This document shows positions 23,170-31,029 of a stretch of DNA of 35,544 nt, one piece after another. Every line of letters starts with the position of its first letter. Position 1 is the stretch's first letter. The notes below the pieces were generated by a model that worked only from the letters and a program-made list of their open reading frames with translations, was not told the origin of the DNA and ran no database searches. The position numbers and the translations under genes are program-made. The stretch is from CAYVLA01 sp964549615 [NCBI: uncultured Thermococci archaeon] (GTDB lineage: Archaea > CAYQAE01 > CAYVLA01), in NCBI GenBank assembly GCA_964549615.1, contig CAZJVP010000074.1, forward strand, positions 1-35,544, in the 5' to 3' direction.

Positions 23170-25037
23170 AGCCAAAGGGCGGCTACTTCAAGAAGATCCT
23201 CAACGTCGACCTTTCCCGAGGCAAATCCAAGAGGGCGGACGTGTCAGACGATTTCGCGCTCAAGTACGTGGGAGGAAGAGGTTGGGGTGCAAGGATCACG
23301 TGGGACAACCTCCGCCCGGGCGTGGATCCCCTCTCGCCCGAGAATCTGATCACGATATGCCCCGGCCCGCTCAACGGACTCTTCGTCCCTGCATCGGGGA
23401 AGTGTTCCTTCAATTCGATCTCGCCCGCAACCGGGCTCTATGCTGACAGCAACATGGGCGGAAGCTTCGGAACTGAGCTAAGGATGGCAGGGGTGGATGC
23501 CCTCTGCATCAGAGGCAGAGCACCCAGGCTATCCTACCTCTGGATAGATGATGATCGGGTTGAGGTAAGGAATGCGGAGCAGCTCAGGGGGATCGGTGCC
23601 ACCGCGGCGGAGCGAATCCTCAAGGACGAACTCGGGGGCGAGGAAGTCCGCGTCGCGACCATCGGGCCTGCAGGCGAGAACGGAGTCGTCTTCGCCAGCA
23701 TCAACTCGGACTGGGGGCGCAACTCGGGAAGAACGGGGATGGGCGCAGTCCTAGGCTCGAAAAACCTGAAGGCGATCGCCGTGAGGGGGACGCACGACCT
23801 GCCGGTGTATGATATGGGATCCCTGATGGAGGTCAGCAAGAGAGCCTTCGACTATCTCATGCACCACCCCTCGATACGCATCTGGCAGCGCCAGGGGTTG
23901 ATGACCGTCGTCGAGTATGCAAACACGGTCGGCTTCCTGCCCACGAGGAACTTTCTGGATGCGCACTTCGACGGGGCGAGCAAGATGGGCGGGGACGTCA
24001 TGGAATCCAGCTACAAGATCGGGGATTCGGCCTGCTTCGCCTGCCCGATGTGCTGTAGCAACATCTGTCTGGTCAAGGACGGGCGCTGGAAGGGGTCGAC
24101 CTGCGAGGGGCCCGAGTACGAGACGGCTGCCATGTTCGGCCCAAACCTTGGCGTCGATGACTTCTCCTTCATAGTCAAGGCCAACGAGCTCTGCGATGCG
24201 CTTGGAATCGACACCATATCCACCGGCAATCTCATCGCGATGGTCATCGAGGCAAGGGAAAAGGGCCTGCTCAGCAAGGAGGACATGGGAGGCATGGACA
24301 TCCGCTGGGGGGACCAGGAGGGAATCGTCCGTCTCGCGGAGATGATTGCGCGGCGGCAGGGCATCGGGGCATACATGTCCATGGGCTCCAAGGGGATGCT
24401 TGCCAAATGGCCTGCCCTGCGAAGGATCGCGGTCCAGGTCAAGGGACTGGAGCAGTCTGCATACGATTCGCGCGCCAGCATGTGCATGGCACTTGCCTAC
24501 GGAACCTGCGACATCGGCGCCCATCATAACCGGGCATGGCCGATATCCAAGGAGCTGCAGATGGGCAAGGACTGGGGGATAAAGGAGAAGGTCGACCTGG
24601 TATCCTACCATCAGGCCGTTAGACCGCTTTTCGACATGCTCGGCGTCTGCAGGCTGCCATGGATCGAGCTTTCCATCGACGAGAACCTCTACGCAGAGAT
24701 GTACTCGGCCGTCGTTGGAATCCGCTTCACGCTCGAAGACCTGCTCAAGAAGTCCAAGGCCGTGTATGATCTTACAAGGGCCATATCCGTGAGGCTCGGG
24801 GTGCGAAGGGCCGATGACTATCCCCCGCCAAGGACGTTCAAGGACCCGATCCTCTCCGGGCCGTTTGCAGGGAAGGCCGCGGATCCCAAGGAGTACGAGA
24901 CGATCCTCAATACGTACTACGAGAGGCGCGGCTGGGATCCCAAGACCGGGATACCGAAGAGGGAAACCCTGATTAGGGACGGGTTGGCGGATGTAGCGGA
25001 GGAACTGCAGCGAGTGCTAGGAGCGGAACTTGCATGA
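23166..25037 (+). CDS. Aldehyde ferredoxin oxidoreductase (tungsten, AOR family)
   Basis: Oxidises aldehydes to carboxylic acids, or related reactions, with a tungstopterin cofactor and a [4Fe-4S] cluster. The 623-residue protein begins with the family N-terminus GGYFKKILNVDLSRG, has VGGRGWGARITWDNL near residue 35, SPATGLYADSNMGGSFGTEL (pterin-binding region), CFACPMC at the first cluster motif (near 294) and LFDMLGVC for the fourth cysteine. Overall length is normal. GTG 23166 overlaps the ferredoxin stop. Paralogs include AOR, FOR, GAPOR and WOR types, so the aldehyde is not fixed by sequence. It is followed by a coupled proC, with which a pathway link is not evident. Confidence 0.9.
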   Translation: MKPKGGYFKKILNVDLSRGKSKRADVSDDFALKYVGGRGWGARITWDNLRPGVDPLSPENLITICPGPLNGLFVPASGKCSFNSISPATGLYADSNMGGSFGTELRMAGVDALCIRGRAPRLSYLWIDDDRVEVRNAEQLRGIGATAAERILKDELGGEEVRVATIGPAGENGVVFASINSDWGRNSGRTGMGAVLGSKNLKAIAVRGTHDLPVYDMGSLMEVSKRAFDYLMHHPSIRIWQRQGLMTVVEYANTVGFLPTRNFLDAHFDGASKMGGDVMESSYKIGDSACFACPMCCSNICLVKDGRWKGSTCEGPEYETAAMFGPNLGVDDFSFIVKANELCDALGIDTISTGNLIAMVIEAREKGLLSKEDMGGMDIRWGDQEGIVRLAEMIARRQGIGAYMSMGSKGMLAKWPALRRIAVQVKGLEQSAYDSRASMCMALAYGTCDIGAHHNRAWPISKELQMGKDWGIKEKVDLVSYHQAVRPLFDMLGVCRLPWIELSIDENLYAEMYSAVVGIRFTLEDLLKKSKAVYDLTRAISVRLGVRRADDYPPPRTFKDPILSGPFAGKAADPKEYETILNTYYERRGWDPKTGIPKRETLIRDGLADVAEELQRVLGAELA

Positions 25038-25831
25038 GAATCGGATTCGTGGGCGGAGGCAAGCTCGCTGAGGCGATGATCTCCGGGCTGCTGAAGGCTG
25101 GCATCTGCAAGCCGGACGAGATCACCGTCTCGGACATCGACGCGTCGCGAAGGAGGGTCCTTAAGCAGAAGTTTTCTGTCACGATCTCCCCGGACAACTC
25201 AAAAGCCGTGCTGGCCTCGGACGTCGTCGTCCTAGCAGTGAAGCCCAACGTCGTTCTTCCGGTCCTCAGGGGGCTGGACAAGGAAGTGGCCGGCAAGCTC
25301 GTCATCACGGTTGCGGCGGGGATCCCGATATCCCGGGTCGAATCGGGCCTGCCTGAGGGGACTCGCGTGGTCAGGGCAATGCCCAACATCAACTGCGCCG
25401 TCCGCGAGAGCTGCACTGCACTCTGCGCCGGAACCCATGCAGGCGAGGAGGACCTGAAGATGGCTGAGGCGATCTTCGGGTCGGTTGGGATGACTTTGAG
25501 GGTGGAAGAAACCAAGATGGACGCCGTTACGGCACTTAGCGGAAGCGGCCCTGCCTATGCCTTCGTCTTCATCGAAGCGCTTTCGGATGCGGGCGTCCTG
25601 CACGGGCTCCCGAGGGGCGACGCGACCCGCATGGCGGCCCAGACGCTTCTCGGGGCGGGAAAGATGGTGCTCGAGTCAGGCCTTCACCCGGCCGAGCTGA
25701 AGGATCGGGTCTGCTCGCCCGGTGGGACGACCATTGCCGGGATCAAGGCACTAGAGGAAGGCGGCTTCAGGGCCGCGATCATGAAGGCCGTGTCCGAGGC
25801 CCACCGGAGATCAAAGGAGCTTTCCGTCTAG
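25034..25831 (+). CDS. proC: Pyrroline-5-carboxylate reductase
   Basis: Reduces 1-pyrroline-5-carboxylate to proline with NAD(P)H. The 265-residue protein has the Rossmann N-terminus MRIGFVGGGKLAEAM, the LAVKPN motif near residue 70, the ALSGSGPAYAFVFIEALSDA block near 165-185 and the diagnostic LKDRVCSPGGTTIAGI near 220. Size matches family members. The start is ATG 25034, overlapping AOR by 4 nt (ATGA). It is convergent with ogt, sharing 4 nt at the stops. Likely the proline biosynthetic enzyme. Confidence 0.93.
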   Translation: MRIGFVGGGKLAEAMISGLLKAGICKPDEITVSDIDASRRRVLKQKFSVTISPDNSKAVLASDVVVLAVKPNVVLPVLRGLDKEVAGKLVITVAAGIPISRVESGLPEGTRVVRAMPNINCAVRESCTALCAGTHAGEEDLKMAEAIFGSVGMTLRVEETKMDAVTALSGSGPAYAFVFIEALSDAGVLHGLPRGDATRMAAQTLLGAGKMVLESGLHPAELKDRVCSPGGTTIAGIKALEEGGFRAAIMKAVSEAHRRSKELSV

Positions 25832-26334
25832 GCCAGCCTTGCAGACTCAAGCTCCAAGAGCTTCCTCTTCAGCCACACCTGTCCGCTGAAACCCCCCAGG
25901 CCGTGCTTTGCAACGACGCGGTGGCAGGGCACCAGGATGGGTATCGGATTCAAGGACATGGCGTGCCCGACGGCCCTCCATGCCCTGGAGGACAGGGACC
26001 TCGCGATGTCCGAGTAGGTTGCGGTCTCACCGTAGGGTATCTCCATCGCCCTCAGGAGCGCCGCCTGGTGGAACGAACCACGCAAGAGCCTTATGCGCTC
26101 CACCTGCTTGTCCCTGTGGGAGAAGGTGGTTCTGCGACCCTCTAGGTACTCCGTGATCTCTCTTGAAGCGGGGAGGACGTATCGACCATTCCAGTTCCTG
26201 ATGCGACCGGGAAGGAACTCCACGCGCTCCACCCAGCCATCCGGCCTGCCCCAGATCAACACCGTCGAGCGGATTGCCTCGCTTGGCACCCATTCACAGA
26301 TGACCTTCACGAAGCCCATCCCCTTCCCTGACAT
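25828..26334 (-). CDS. ogt: Methylated-DNA--protein-cysteine methyltransferase
   Basis: Repairs O6-alkylguanine by irreversible transfer of the alkyl group to its own cysteine. Signatures: the IPYGETATYSDIARSL segment, RAVGHAMSLNPIPILVPCHRVV with the acceptor Cys in PCHRV, and GGFSGQVWLKRKLLELE. The HTH-type DNA-binding residues precede the active site as usual. The frame is open to a TTG at 26388, but ATG 26334 is preferred: GAGG lies just upstream and a TATA-like box at 26374-26383 is positioned for a short leader. It gives 168 residues, normal for Ogt. It is convergent with proC and divergent from paralog 3. Confidence 0.92.
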   Translation of the reverse strand: MSGKGMGFVKVICEWVPSEAIRSTVLIWGRPDGWVERVEFLPGRIRNWNGRYVLPASREITEYLEGRRTTFSHRDKQVERIRLLRGSFHQAALLRAMEIPYGETATYSDIARSLSSRAWRAVGHAMSLNPIPILVPCHRVVAKHGLGGFSGQVWLKRKLLELESARLA

Positions 26335-26373
26335 GGCCTCTTTTTTGGCCCCTGGGTTTGCGTGCTCCGGCCT

Positions 26374-26454
26374 CTTATGAATATCCAATTTTGCAATCAG
26401 GCAACTGGATGAGATGGGTGCCCTAGGCGCGAGGCCGGGAGTGAACTTTTTAGG
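26374..26454. promoter_or_regulatory. Divergent promoters of ogt and paralog 3
   Basis: On the minus strand TATTCATAA (26374-26382) lies about 44 nt before ogt ATG 26334. On the plus strand CTTTTTAGG (26446-26454) would place transcription near 26476, which coincides with TTG 26477 inside the paralog 3 frame. A further AT-rich stretch at 26384-26396 could instead serve ATG 26459. Confidence 0.35.
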
Positions 26455-26458
26455 TTAG

Positions 26459-27682
26459 ATGCGATGTTCTTCTCGGTTGAAGCCATCAAGCGTCGCCATC
26501 GCACTTGCCTTTCTCCTGATCGCCGCCGCCCAGGCAAGGGAGCCGAGGCGAGACCCCGAATCCGGCCGCGTGAGGGTGCTTTACTGTGGCGACACCACGC
26601 GGGCAAGCTACGCCATGCTGGTGGATCCCATGATCCTTCCCACCTTCGTTCCATCAGCGTGCCTCACGAAGGGCGAAGAGCTTAACCGGTTCATGCGACT
26701 GTATATGTCCCGCACCTACGACCAGTTCATCGAGCAGTACGACCTGATCAACCTGGGCGACCAACAAGTCGATCACTTCCCGCCCAAGTACCTGCACTGG
26801 TTCGCCGACGGGGTGGTCGATGAGGGCATGGGGCTCTCCATGACCGGGGGTATTGGGGGCTTCGGCGGTGAGCAGTCCATGGGCATAAGCTCATGGGAGC
26901 CGACGCCCGTCGGGGAGGTTCTTCCCGCCCAGAACATGCAGACCAAGACCCTTTGGAGAAGCTACAAGCTCGTCGTGCTCGACCCGGACCATCCCACCAT
27001 GAAGCCGCTGCCCTGGAACACGGTTCCCATGCTTCATGGCTTGGACATCGTCGAAACCAAGCAGGGCGCAAGGACTCTGGCGCGGGCGGATCTTCCCGAT
27101 GGCCATCCCGTCATGATATGGTGGGACGTCGGCAAGGGGCGATCGTACGGGTTCACGTCCTGCCTTGGAGGCGGCTGGGGCTACGATTTCATAAAATGGG
27201 AGTACTACATGGACTACGTCGATGGCTACCTCTACTTCACGGCCGGCTTGAGCGTGCCCCAAGATCTATCCCTCGTGCACGCCATCCGCAACAACATAAA
27301 GCAGTACAAGATATCGAAGACGATGACGTTCTCGCTTCTGGACTTCGTGGACAAGATGGGCGCAAACACGGCTAGGCTGGAGCAGAGGATATCCGACGCC
27401 GACGGCATCATCGCGAGTGCCGAGGCCGCGTACATCCAGCAAAGCTACGAAGAATCGCTTGCTCGCACGAAGGAGGCCTTGGACAACCTGGACGCCTTGA
27501 GTCGCGACGCCATGGAGCTCAAGGACCGCACCATGCTTTGGACCTACACCATAGAGTGGTTCAGCGTGGGCGGCGTTTCAGGCTTGGTCGGTTGGTTGGT
27601 CTACGAGCTGATGATAAGAAGGAGGCTCTACAGGCAGGTTGAGAGCACCAGGCTGGGGGCAGGTTTGTGGAAAGAGAGCTGA
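26459..27682 (+). CDS. GATase1-like membrane-anchored surface protein, paralog 3
   Basis: A 407-residue member of the five-copy family. The signal peptide (KPSSVAIALAFLLIAAAQA) is followed directly by REPRRDPESGRVRVLYCGD. The ectodomain shows YDLINLGD, GLSMTGGIGGFGG, GEVLPAQ, LPWNTVPMLHGLDIVETKQGA and WWDVGKGRSYGFTS..GGGWGYDFIKWEYY, the clearest PF07090-like pattern of the set. The stalk has LDFVDKMGANTARLEQ. The membrane helix is at about 359-385 with TIEW, and the tail is IRRRLYRQVESTRL. ATG 26459 is listed; TTG 26477 is equally possible from promoter spacing and would trim six residues. It overlaps a following exported-protein gene by 16 nt, the only paralog with such a partner. Confidence 0.82.
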   Translation: MRCSSRLKPSSVAIALAFLLIAAAQAREPRRDPESGRVRVLYCGDTTRASYAMLVDPMILPTFVPSACLTKGEELNRFMRLYMSRTYDQFIEQYDLINLGDQQVDHFPPKYLHWFADGVVDEGMGLSMTGGIGGFGGEQSMGISSWEPTPVGEVLPAQNMQTKTLWRSYKLVVLDPDHPTMKPLPWNTVPMLHGLDIVETKQGARTLARADLPDGHPVMIWWDVGKGRSYGFTSCLGGGWGYDFIKWEYYMDYVDGYLYFTAGLSVPQDLSLVHAIRNNIKQYKISKTMTFSLLDFVDKMGANTARLEQRISDADGIIASAEAAYIQQSYEESLARTKEALDNLDALSRDAMELKDRTMLWTYTIEWFSVGGVSGLVGWLVYELMIRRRLYRQVESTRLGAGLWKES

Positions 27683-28440
27683 TAGGAACCGTTGCGCTCG
27701 CAGTCGTAGTCTCGCTCGTGTGTGCCCCTTTCTTCTTGGGAGGAAGAGCCGAGGAGCCGATAAGGGTCCTTAAGAACGAGTATCCAAAGAAGCTCACGGT
27801 CGCCGCCTCCGACTCCGTGGGCGAGAATGCCTTCGAGCTGGGATTCGTGGTGAACCGCCGGTTCGCGAGGGTTGAGGTTGGGTTCCGCTTCCTCTACGGT
27901 CAGAACCTGACAAGGTCAAAGGATGCAAAGATCAATGCAACCCTGGGCCGGATATCCACGATCCGGGCACTGGTGCCTTCCGAGCTTCAGCTCGTCAGGA
28001 CCGGGTATCTCAACTACAACGGCAGCAGGGCCAACTACACCCTCTATGATTTCTCATCCGCGCCCTGGCTGCAGCCCGAAAGCAACGTGTCGAGCTTCCT
28101 TCTGGTCGGAGACGGGCGCCAGATCATCGCATGTTTCTCCGGGGTTGCCGACTTGTTCCCGGAAAGGTCTTCCGGCAGCTTGATCGACGCGTCGGTGACC
28201 AGGAGCGGAAACAGAACGCAATACAGCCGGCGGGCGCTCGGGCCCGCAGAGGCCTTGCCCATCGCCAGCCTGCCACGAACCCCTTTCATGTTCGACACTG
28301 TGGAAAGGGGCGAGACCATCGAGATAGCCTTCCACTCGGATGCCTTCTACGCGCGGCCCCAAGGCGGCGGCGCCGTCCAAGTGATAGAAGTTGTCTGCGA
28401 CGGAACCCCAGAAGTCATGCTCTTCAACTTCATAGGGTGA
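27667..28440 (+). CDS. Exported beta-rich protein coupled to paralog 3
   Basis: A 257-residue protein of no recognised family. It starts with a signal/anchor helix (GTVALAVVVSLVCAPFFLGG). The rest is beta-rich and includes six N-glycosylation sequons (NLT, NAT, NGS, NYT, NVS, NRT), as expected for an archaeal surface glycoprotein. There is no C-terminal membrane helix. The start is GTG 27667, overlapping paralog 3 by 16 nt, so it is co-translated and probably acts with that protein on the outer face. The family should be searched by profile methods; I do not assign a function. Confidence 0.65.
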   Translation: MERELIGTVALAVVVSLVCAPFFLGGRAEEPIRVLKNEYPKKLTVAASDSVGENAFELGFVVNRRFARVEVGFRFLYGQNLTRSKDAKINATLGRISTIRALVPSELQLVRTGYLNYNGSRANYTLYDFSSAPWLQPESNVSSFLLVGDGRQIIACFSGVADLFPERSSGSLIDASVTRSGNRTQYSRRALGPAEALPIASLPRTPFMFDTVERGETIEIAFHSDAFYARPQGGGAVQVIEVVCDGTPEVMLFNFIG

Positions 28441-28752
28441 CGACCCACCTCGCCCCGTTGAAGACCCCGAGCTCGCCATGGACACCCGATCCGAGGAGAT
28501 CCGGCATCCAATCAGGGGCCGCATCATTCTCATGCCTCAGACGCCGTTAGCGCAGGCTGCCGGGGTGGACAGGGCGACCGAAGGCTGGTGATCCTTGGCA
28601 TGGCGAACAGGCTCCATCGGCGTCTTGAGCCCTGTTGCTACCGACGCGAAGGCCAGGAAGGATGCCGCTCATCGCGCCTTGGACGAGGCAGGAAAACAGC
28701 CGAAGGCCAAGGCTTGCGCCATGGAGCCGAAGAGCGGTCGAGCGGTAGGAAA
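28441..28752. other. Intergenic region, no gene seen
   Basis: About 310 nt between the exported-protein gene and the cupin promoter. A 63-codon frame (28595-28786) runs through it, but it ends just past the cupin start, has no ribosome-binding site and looks like chance in GC-rich DNA. I saw no tRNA, SRP or RNase P signature, no repeat and no convincing terminator. A non-coding RNA cannot be excluded by eye. Confidence 0.4.
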
Positions 28753-28762
28753 CCCTTATAGG
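28753..28762 (+). promoter_or_regulatory. TATA box for the cupin gene (leaderless GTG)
   Basis: CCCTTATAGG is centred 25 nt before GTG 28783, predicting a transcript that begins at or one base from the start codon. Confidence 0.5.
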
Positions 28763-28782
28763 CTGCGCCTGCCGCGACCCGG

Positions 28783-29160
28783 GTGAAGGTAGAGACTTTG
28801 GCCCCCTTTGTGAACATAGACGATGTCCCGAAGCGCCCTGGCCTTGCGATGGCCAAGAAGCTTCTCGACCAGAACGTTCTCAGCATGAAAGGAGGGAACG
28901 CAGCCATGCCCGATGCGGAGAGGACCGCCATCATAGTCCAGACCTACTCGCCGGGCGGCTCCCACGATCCCCATTCCCACCCCGATAGGGAGCAGGCATT
29001 CCTCGTTCTCAGCGGTAAGGGCCAGATCCACATTGGCGACAAGGTCTACCCTCTCCAGAAGGGCTCCATAGCTTACGTCCCGCGGAACGTCCGGCACTTC
29101 ACGGAAAACACCGGGAAGCGGGACCTGGTCATGATGCTGATCGACGTCAACCTTGCCTAG
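28783..29160 (+). CDS. Single-domain cupin protein
   Basis: A 125-residue small beta-barrel of the cupin superfamily. Cupin motif 1 is GGSHDPHSHPDREQAFLVLSG with metal-binding His and Glu residues; motif 2 is GSIAYVPRNVRHFTEN with the fourth His. Cupins of this size bind a metal and serve as isomerases, dioxygenases or sensors; the substrate cannot be told. The GTG start at 28783 is supported by the TATA box 25 nt upstream. It is cytosolic. It is convergent with the next gene, sharing 4 nt at the stops. Confidence 0.85.
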   Translation: MKVETLAPFVNIDDVPKRPGLAMAKKLLDQNVLSMKGGNAAMPDAERTAIIVQTYSPGGSHDPHSHPDREQAFLVLSGKGQIHIGDKVYPLQKGSIAYVPRNVRHFTENTGKRDLVMMLIDVNLA

Positions 29161-29372
29161 CGAATCAGGACCGTCCGCGACCCCGGTGCCTTCCTAGCCC
29201 GTGCCTCAGCCCTAGCTTGCACTTCCCTTTCTACTTCGGCGAGCAGCATCCTGGCCTGCAAGATAGCTTCCTCCGCGCCCCTCCAGTCGCCCTTCCCCAC
29301 AAGCACCACGAGCAGTTCAAGGTTGTGCATAAGCCTTCTCATGCTTTCCTCCAGACGGCCACCCCCTCTCAA
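29157..29372 (-). CDS. Small helical protein
   Basis: A 71-residue, all-helical basic/acidic protein (LEESMRRLMHNLELLVVLVG, then GAEEAILQARMLLAEVEREV), not recognised. TTG 29372 overlaps the upstream stop as TTGA, so it is coupled to the OB-like protein encoded before it. The short helical hairpin suggests a dimeric or adaptor protein. It ends in a basic tail (RKAPGSRTVLIR). Confidence 0.5.
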   Translation of the reverse strand: MRGGGRLEESMRRLMHNLELLVVLVGKGDWRGAEEAILQARMLLAEVEREVQARAEARARKAPGSRTVLIR

Positions 29373-29641
29373 GGATGCTCGAAAACGAGGCCCATCGTCG
29401 TGTTCTCAACCCTCGAAGCTTCGATGTAGCGGCCCTTCACCCGGTAGTCGGTTATCCGCTTCACCTTGGTCCTGATCGTCCCCTCAACCTTAACGTCATC
29501 GCCCCAGCGGACGTAACAGAGAAAGTCACACTTGACCATGATCTGCTCGTCGCCGGCCTTCGCACTGAAAGCCGTGTGAAGGGTCGCGGCGGACCCCCAC
29601 GTTAGGGGGCGGCCCCACACCACGCCGGTGATGGTCGTCAT
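29369..29641 (-). CDS. Small beta-rich protein, possibly OB-fold
   Basis: A 90-residue protein not assigned to a family. The segment MVKCDFLCYVRWGDDVKVEG followed by TKVKRITDYRVKGRYIEASR alternates strands with basic residues, which is suggestive of an OB-like nucleic-acid-binding barrel, but no signature is decisive. ATG 29641 has both a GGAGGGGAGG site upstream and a TATA-like box at 29664-29676. It is coupled to the following helical protein and ends just before it. Confidence 0.5.
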   Translation of the reverse strand: MTTITGVVWGRPLTWGSAATLHTAFSAKAGDEQIMVKCDFLCYVRWGDDVKVEGTIRTKVKRITDYRVKGRYIEASRVENTTMGLVFEHP

Positions 29642-29663
29642 GGACCATTCCTCCCCTCCTTGC

Positions 29664-29676
29664 CGTTAAATGTGTA
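29664..29676 (-). promoter_or_regulatory. TATA-like box for the two small genes
   Basis: On the minus strand TACACATTTAACG is centred about 28 nt before ATG 29641. It lies between that gene and the end of paralog 4, so the two small genes probably have their own promoter. Confidence 0.4.
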
Positions 29677-29720
29677 AGTCAGGAATGGTCCCCGGGCTTG
29701 GGAAAACTTCAGCCCACCTT

Positions 29721-30944
29721 TCACCGCGCCCGCGTGACGAGGACCTCCTTGTACAGCCTCCTCCTGATCATGACGGCCCAGAGGATCGCCCCGCACGCAA
29801 AGCATGTGCCTAGAACCGCGAACCATTCGACGATGTACACCCAGAGCATCGCCCGATCCTTCAACTTGAGCGCAGCAGCTTCCATCTGCTTTATGGTCTC
29901 CGCGGCGTCGGCCAGGAGGGAAAGCGACGCCTCGTAGTCCTGCCTGATGTACATCGCCTCCGCGGAGTCGACGATCTCATCGACCTTGGCGACCTGCGCC
30001 TCCAGCCTTGAAGTCCTTGCCCCGAAGCGGTCCACGAAATCGAAAAGCGAGGCAAGCAGAGCCTTCCGGCTGAGCATCGCGTAAAACTCCGCACGGTTTG
30101 CATGCACAAGCTCCAAGTCCTGGGGCACGGGGTTTCTGCTTGTGTACATCCCCATGTTGGAAGCCGCATCCAAGTAGTACTCCCAGAGCGAGAAGTCTGC
30201 ACCCCATCCCGGCGTCCAATCCGGCGTGAAGGCAAACGACCTCCCCTTGCCGTAGATCCAGTCCACCATTAGGGGATAGTTGTTCAACAAGCCTAACGCC
30301 CTCGCGAGTTCCTGCGCTCCCTCCTTCACCTTCACGATGTTGAGCCCGGAGAAGGGAGGCGCGGATGCCCATGGTAGAGAACGCATCAGCTCGTTGCCCG
30401 GCGAAACAACTTGGAGACGTAGCGGGCCGGGTGGAGAGCTCGTCCCCGTATCCCCAAAAGCAACCGGAAGCGCATCCGCGACCTTCGTCCCGGTCCAACC
30501 TGGGTAACTGGAGCTGCCCCCGAAGCTCTCTATCCCGCCCACCATCGCCAAGCCAAATCCATCCTCTCGGACGCAACGCTCCATCCAGACGATCTGCTCC
30601 GGCCGGAAGTTCAGGACACAGACATCGGACAGTATTATGATGTCGTATGAGTCCCTCATCTGCTCAAAGGTCTTGGGCATATACTGCCGCATGTACTTGT
30701 AGATGTCGTCCATCTTCAACCCGGCCGCGAAGAGGACGTCCCTGCACGATGGGATGAGCGTTGGTACAAAGGTCGGGTCGGACCTGTATATGAAGACCGG
30801 GTTGCGGGTGTTCGTGGCATCCCCAATGTAGAGCAGGCGGATCCTTCCGGTCTCGGGGTCCTTCTTCCCTTCCTGCGCCGTGGCGAGCACGCCGGCCAAG
30901 AGGACTATGCTCAACGCCAAGAAAACGGTCCTGCCCTGCCTCAC
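29721..30944 (-). CDS. GATase1-like membrane-anchored surface protein, paralog 4
   Basis: A 407-residue member of the five-copy family. The signal peptide (TVFLALSIVLLAGVLATAQ) leads to GKKDPETGRIRLLYIGD. The ectodomain contains YDIIILSDVCVLNF, GLAMVGGIESFGG, KVADALPVAFG, LPWASAPPFSGLNIVKVKEGA and GKGRSFAFTPDWTPGWGADF, closest to the PF07090 consensus. The stalk reads FDFVDRFGARTSRLE. The membrane helix (about 366-392) has VYIVEWFAVLG, and the tail is IRRRLYKEVLVTR. GTG 30944 follows a TATA-like box near 30975-30987. It is divergent from paralog 5, with only about 85 nt between the starts, so the pair shares a control region. Confidence 0.82.
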   Translation of the reverse strand: MRQGRTVFLALSIVLLAGVLATAQEGKKDPETGRIRLLYIGDATNTRNPVFIYRSDPTFVPTLIPSCRDVLFAAGLKMDDIYKYMRQYMPKTFEQMRDSYDIIILSDVCVLNFRPEQIVWMERCVREDGFGLAMVGGIESFGGSSSYPGWTGTKVADALPVAFGDTGTSSPPGPLRLQVVSPGNELMRSLPWASAPPFSGLNIVKVKEGAQELARALGLLNNYPLMVDWIYGKGRSFAFTPDWTPGWGADFSLWEYYLDAASNMGMYTSRNPVPQDLELVHANRAEFYAMLSRKALLASLFDFVDRFGARTSRLEAQVAKVDEIVDSAEAMYIRQDYEASLSLLADAAETIKQMEAAALKLKDRAMLWVYIVEWFAVLGTCFACGAILWAVMIRRRLYKEVLVTRAR

Positions 30945-30974
30945 GCTTACCGAGTAAGGATCGTTTTTGAGCCA

Positions 30975-30999
30975 GATAACTATTTGCGCAAATTAAACG
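30975..30999. promoter_or_regulatory. Shared divergent promoter of paralogs 4 and 5
   Basis: Plus-strand AAATTAAACG (30990-30999) predicts transcription near 31021 for paralog 5 (GTG 31030). The minus-strand box GATAACTATTTGC region (30975-30987) serves paralog 4 (GTG 30944) with a leader of about 11 nt. The two boxes nearly abut, so one regulator could control both. Confidence 0.45.
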
Positions 31000-31029
31000 C
31001 TCCGGTAGCCCGCAATTGCCGACAGGGCC

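Noticed and set aside
28595-28786. 63-residue plus-strand frame before the cupin
   Set aside because: No ribosome-binding site; it overlaps the cupin promoter and start, and its composition is unlike the neighbours.
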